Origin: Rachicladosporium sp. CCFEE 5018
Taxonomy: Eukaryota > Ascomycota > Dothideomycetes > Cladosporiales > Cladosporiaceae
Direction of reading: 5' to 3'
DNA length: 64,000 bases
Assembly: GCA_002077045.2 (NCBI GenBank)
Contig: KZ111142.1
Location: 406,531-470,530 of the forward strand
Shown here: piece after piece, positions 60,480 to 64,000 of the stretch
How the letters are laid out: every line of letters starts with the position of its first letter
How positions within the stretch are numbered: position 1 is the stretch's first letter
Position numbers and translations under genes: made by a program
Notes under the pieces: model-generated
Database searches by the model: none
Told to the model about the DNA's origin: nothing
Seen by the model: the letters and a program-made list of their open reading frames with translations, nothing else

Positions 60480-61721
60480 ATGCATAAGTGCGCCTGCATA
60501 ACGAGAGCGCTGGAGCGATTCATTTCGGACTTTGCTGGCATTTCATTGCGCCAAAAGCGCGTACAATCACTCCCTCGGTCTAGCCCTGGACGACGGACAT
60601 TCGGATCTTCGATAAAACGCTTCACTGCAATTGAAGCCGTACGGACTGGGGATGGTTTTGTACCGTTCGCAGACCAGGGTTTATCAGCAGATACACACGG
60701 GCGGCATCTTGAGGGCAGCACAGATGTAGATAGTGGTGAGGGGCATGAAGTCACGAAACCCGGTGGCAGCGCAGTGGACGGTGAGGACTGGCATGCGGAG
60801 GTCGAGCTCAAAGATCCAGAGGCTGTGAACGCCCTAGCCACTGCGTCTGTCATACGTGACGGCGTCGACGACGGCAATGAAATGGTGGGCGGCGCTGCTT
60901 CGGCAGAGACCGAATCTACACCGGACAAGGGACTGCTATCATCTGCGGCGAGAAAGCAACTAAACAGGCTTGGGCGGAAACAGAGGCGAATTGCTGCTGG
61001 GACTTACAAGCCTTCGGCCGCGCCACATCAGGGCGAGGAGACAGAGGAGGATCGGACGGCGGGCGTGCTGGACAAGATTGATGGCATGGAAGGATCAGAC
61101 ACATCTGAAGATGTCGACTTGGCTGGGTCACCTGGAATCGTCGAGAGAGACTTTATCTCGACGAAAGCACGCGCGAGGAGGGAGCCCGGTCAATCAGTGC
61201 GTCCGAGCACGAAAACTGCGACAAAGGAGCCACCTGCTCCAGTACGTCGGAAGAAAGAGCCCTGGCAAGTGCAGAAAGCTGCATTGACGGCAAAGTTCGG
61301 CGACGCTACATGGTCTCCTCGGAAGAGGCTGTCACCAGATACACTGGAGGGCATACGCACATTGCACTCCTCCGATCCGAACACCTACAACACCGCGACC
61401 TTGTCGCAGCAATTCGCCGTCTCGCCTGAGAACATTAGGCGCATCCTCAGGAGCAAGTGGCAGCCCAACGAGACAGAGCGGGAAGATCGCGCTGAGCGAT
61501 GGGAGCGTCGCGGTGTGCGCAAGTGGACTGCCATGGCTGAAGGAGGCGAGCGGCCGCCGAAGAAGTGGAGGGAGATGGGTGTAGGGAGCGTTAAGGGCGA
61601 GCCTGACGCAAAGCCGGCTTGGAAAAAGGGAGGGGTAAGGTCGAGACCGAGGAGTGAGGATGTGCCATTTGAGAGCATGGAGGATGTTGCGGTGGCGACG
61701 TTGAATGCTAGGATACTGTAG
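60480..61721 (+). CDS. RRG9: Required for respiratory growth protein 9 (Neugrin/RRG9 family)
   Basis: Mitochondrial protein needed for respiratory growth and mtDNA upkeep in yeast; the mammalian relative neugrin works on mitochondrial rRNA. Single exon, 413 residues. The N-terminus (MHKCACITRALERFISDFAG, then LRQKRVQSLPRSSPGRRTFG) is basic and lacks acidic clusters, fitting a mitochondrial targeting sequence. A poorly conserved acidic middle follows. The family domain is near 265-360: WQVQKAALTAKFGDATWSPR, KRLSPDTLEGIRTLHSSDPN, TATLSQQFAVSPENIRRILR and SKWQPNETEREDRAERWERR. The helix-turn-helix-like LSxxFxVSPExIRRILRSKW is characteristic. Plus strand, 262 bases before RGP1. Confidence 0.9.
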   Translation: MHKCACITRALERFISDFAGISLRQKRVQSLPRSSPGRRTFGSSIKRFTAIEAVRTGDGFVPFADQGLSADTHGRHLEGSTDVDSGEGHEVTKPGGSAVDGEDWHAEVELKDPEAVNALATASVIRDGVDDGNEMVGGAASAETESTPDKGLLSSAARKQLNRLGRKQRRIAAGTYKPSAAPHQGEETEEDRTAGVLDKIDGMEGSDTSEDVDLAGSPGIVERDFISTKARARREPGQSVRPSTKTATKEPPAPVRRKKEPWQVQKAALTAKFGDATWSPRKRLSPDTLEGIRTLHSSDPNTYNTATLSQQFAVSPENIRRILRSKWQPNETEREDRAERWERRGVRKWTAMAEGGERPPKKWREMGVGSVKGEPDAKPAWKKGGVRSRPRSEDVPFESMEDVAVATLNARIL

Positions 61722-61939
61722 CCACTGTAGTAACATATATTCGCATCGATATATCGGTCCCCGCGCATTGGTCAACATTTCGGTGGTGTTGGCACCTCAG
61801 CTCAGCTAATGCAATCCGTCATACTTCCACTCCAATGTGCATACTTTCTCGTAATGTATAACTTGGACCACGTCGATGTCCGCCGACACACAGGTCTCGA
61901 GGCAGCCAGATATGCTCCGTCAGTCGGCCACATACCACC

Positions 61940-62092
61940 ATGACCGCACCTGAAACTCCGCAGCCCGTAGCTGCTTCCCAAACATGCCTCCACCACCACC
62001 CACCTCGAACATCCGCGCATTCGTGCAATGGAGGGACTCGAGTGTGTACGTCGGCGACGAGATCGAGTGCATTATCACATTCAGGAACATAG
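61940..62092 (+). other. Upstream ORF overlapping the RGP1 start
   Basis: An ATG in strong context (CCACCATGA) 44 bases before the RGP1 ATG opens a 50-codon frame that runs past the RGP1 start in another frame and stops at 62090-62092. If it lies in the mRNA it would limit RGP1 translation; whether the transcript begins upstream of it is unknown. Confidence 0.4.
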
Positions 62093-64000
62093 CCTCTACG
62101 ATTAAGCAGGAGGATGAGGCGCACCATGGCGCAAAGCCACCAGGAGGAGACGCTCGGGCGGCCCAGAGCAGCAGGAGGTCGTCAGTGGCACCAACGAATA
62201 CACAGGCTGCGAGGGCGCCTTCGATAGCAGCTACCAGGGCGCCTTCGAACAATCGAGGACATCGCCCGGCGCTGTCACTTAATGTGGTGAGCGCCCCGTC
62301 GAAAGCTGGGCTGTACAACGCTCCCCTGCGAAGCGCACCACTACAGACTCGCACACCGGTGACTGCCAACGCGACAAAGGGCTATCATGGACGCTCACTA
62401 TCGATTATGTCACTTGGGAGCGAAGCGCCGGGCGATTGTACACCACCAATGGTGACTAGTCAGGGCAGGAAGCCCAGTAACGGACACATGCGAAGCGCGA
62501 GTCTACAGGTCTCGTCGAAGCCGCCTCCATTGCCGCTAGCAGCGACGAGCGCAAATGGCACAGCGGTCACTCCCAGACAGCCGTCACCGCTGTATGAATC
62601 TAGCACGCCGCCTGCATTAGCTGAGGGAGAGGGCAACGATGCGTCGCTTAGGCCTGCAAGGCGGCGACTTGGCACCGTCTCAGCGAATAGCACGCCAAAT
62701 CTTGGAGGGCACGGATTTCAGCGTCGAAGTCCTGGCTCTAATGGTCCTATAGTGCCGGACTTCTCCTTTCCCTCGCGACAGGCAGTGGAAGCACGCCCGA
62801 TGTCACCGGATGAGGTGTCGAAGCCGAAGCGGAGTCCTTCTGCCATGCATTCTGGACAGTATCGAGGGACCTCTCCGCGTCCAGTGGATGGTTACCCAGG
62901 CACTCTCGGCAACTTGAACCCGATACAGAGGGTCATGTCAGAGTCTTCGGCGGGAGGCACGCCACGGAGCAGTGGCGAGTTTTACAGCATGAGCAACCAT
63001 AGCGATGAGACCATAGTGTCCGAGCTGCCGAATCAGAGCCATGTCACTGGTCGACTTCTATCGCAGCCACACTCGCGACAGGCATCACGATCTCGGGTTC
63101 CAAGCCAGGACAACAAACCTACCGAGCCGGAGACGTTGATGATGGGCTATGCGCAGACCGCAGGACACTTCACGCTGGACGGCAGTCTAGTTAACGCGGC
63201 GCCCTTTGAGGAAGTCAAGCGCAAAGGTGTGCAGGGTAGTGGAGGCGTCATCGGAGTAGAACGCTCAAGGCGCACCTCCGGCATGTTCGGCGCACTCAGC
63301 TGGGGTAGCATCGGTGAGTCCATAGGTGGATTGCTAGGCAGCGATGAAAACAGTTCGATGGCGCAGATGAAAGCTACCGCGAGCTCGAAGACGGTCCCGT
63401 TGCTCTCGACGCCTCAGACACTGCTATTCGTAGATCTCAGGCTTGCGCTTGGAGAAAGTAGAAGCTACCACTACCGCTTCGCACTTCCTCGCGGGTTGCC
63501 GCCAAGTCATCGCGGTAGAGCGATCAAAGTGGACTATAACCTTGTGCTTGGTCTGCAGCGACCAGGCGGTCAAGTAGTCAAACAGATCGAGGTGCCATTC
63601 AGGGTGCTAGGCAGTGTCGACCGCCGAGGGGAGATCCTTGGTCACGACCTAATGTCACCCTACATCTTCTTGCAAGACTCAGCCCGTTCACAATCGGTCA
63701 GTAGTCCTGAGCACACGACTCCTGGGAGCCTTGACTTCCCTCCTTTCCTGCCGAAAGAGTCATCAAACAAGGCCAAGCCGCCAGAGCAAGGTCTGGAGGA
63801 CTTTCTACGCTATACCGACCGGTTACTAGCCAGCACTTCCGAGACCGACCAACATGGTGCTTTGCTCTCTCCCACATCGCCCACCTCGCCAAACCTCAAC
63901 CGAGTGGACAGTCTGCCCAATGGTTCGCCACCTACTGCCAGCACGCGAGAGTACATCGACTTCGCCCTTCTCCGTGCCAATCAGACCTCATCGCCCACAG
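61984..64000 (+). CDS. RGP1: RGP1, subunit of the Ric1-Rgp1 guanine-nucleotide exchange factor (3' end outside window)
   Basis: Ric1-Rgp1 activates the Golgi GTPase Ypt6/Rab6 for retrograde traffic. The frame is open from ATG 61984 to the right edge (672 codons). The start reads MPPPPPTSNIRAFVQWRDSS, then VYVGDEIECIITFRNIAS, the conserved arrestin-like first strands. A long Ser/Pro-rich linker (about residues 50-400) is typical of filamentous fungi. The Rgp1 core then resumes: TLLFVDLRLALGESRSYHYR, FALPRGLPPSHRGRAIKVDY, NLVLGLQRPGGQVVKQIEVP, FRVLGSVDRRGEILGHDLMS. No stop or obvious intron appears in the visible part. Confidence 0.92.
   Translation, partial: MPPPPPTSNIRAFVQWRDSSVYVGDEIECIITFRNIASTIKQEDEAHHGAKPPGGDARAAQSSRRSSVAPTNTQAARAPSIAATRAPSNNRGHRPALSLNVVSAPSKAGLYNAPLRSAPLQTRTPVTANATKGYHGRSLSIMSLGSEAPGDCTPPMVTSQGRKPSNGHMRSASLQVSSKPPPLPLAATSANGTAVTPRQPSPLYESSTPPALAEGEGNDASLRPARRRLGTVSANSTPNLGGHGFQRRSPGSNGPIVPDFSFPSRQAVEARPMSPDEVSKPKRSPSAMHSGQYRGTSPRPVDGYPGTLGNLNPIQRVMSESSAGGTPRSSGEFYSMSNHSDETIVSELPNQSHVTGRLLSQPHSRQASRSRVPSQDNKPTEPETLMMGYAQTAGHFTLDGSLVNAAPFEEVKRKGVQGSGGVIGVERSRRTSGMFGALSWGSIGESIGGLLGSDENSSMAQMKATASSKTVPLLSTPQTLLFVDLRLALGESRSYHYRFALPRGLPPSHRGRAIKVDYNLVLGLQRPGGQVVKQIEVPFRVLGSVDRRGEILGHDLMSPYIFLQDSARSQSVSSPEHTTPGSLDFPPFLPKESSNKAKPPEQGLEDFLRYTDRLLASTSETDQHGALLSPTSPTSPNLNRVDSLPNGSPPTASTREYIDFALLRANQTSSPT

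Noticed and set aside
1..64000. CRISPR arrays, operons, ribosome-binding sites, rRNA, intact transposon or biosynthetic gene cluster
   Set aside because: The genome is fungal; no regularly spaced repeats, terminal inverted repeats with transposase or reverse transcriptase, or backbone synthase genes were seen.

Overview
This is a contig piece from a filamentous ascomycete (Pezizomycotina), most likely a dothideomycete near Mycosphaerellales. Evidence: introns of about 45-85 bases with GT...AG ends, compact genes on both strands, fungal-specific families (CFEM surface protein, HNM1/UGA4-type permease, RRG9, RGP1, fungal OST4), and many small LPxELR (F-box-like/2EXR-like) paralogues of a kind I associate with that group. 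The class assignment is inference. Two 100-base N runs (13381-13480, 49513-49612) are assembly gaps.

Layout. 0-5.6 kb: 3' end of VMA2 (V-ATPase B), a decayed LPxELR gene, an unrecognised four-exon gene hidden by its introns, and an amino-acid/choline-type permease. 6-16.3 kb: a CFEM GPI-type protein, a small Ser-rich protein and a cluster of LPxELR genes. One is intact with its broken tandem neighbour, and two are small minus-strand copies. A rhodopsin-like membrane-protein fragment is cut by the first gap. 16.6-26.3 kb: a multi-spanning membrane protein, a bHLH transcription factor behind a 2.2-kb upstream region, a C2H2-like protein and a peroxisomal ABCD half-transporter. 27-38 kb: another LPxELR gene, three tandem paralogues of an uncharacterised family (DUF6924-like) that share a promoter motif, xanthine dehydrogenase, a Thr/Val-rich surface protein and an LPxELR relative.

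38.8-49.5 kb: RPL26, a 1344-residue AT-hook/C2H2 nuclear protein, OST4 (57 codons), an LPxELR relative, an acidic nuclear-type protein, and an AtuA-like (DUF1446) gene whose 5' end is lost in the second gap. 49.6-64 kb: the C-terminal third of HECT ligase TOM1, a sugar/quinate-type MFS transporter, an Ldh_2 oxidoreductase, an HSL-type esterase, RRG9, and the first two-thirds or so of RGP1 running off the end.

Most genes are housekeeping or metabolic singletons and do not form one pathway. The XDH promoter carries two GATA sites, consistent with nitrogen control of purine use. The distinctive content is the dispersed LPxELR family at several stages of decay and the tandem DUF6924-like triplet. 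I see no tRNA, rRNA, CRISPR array, intact transposon or biosynthetic cluster.
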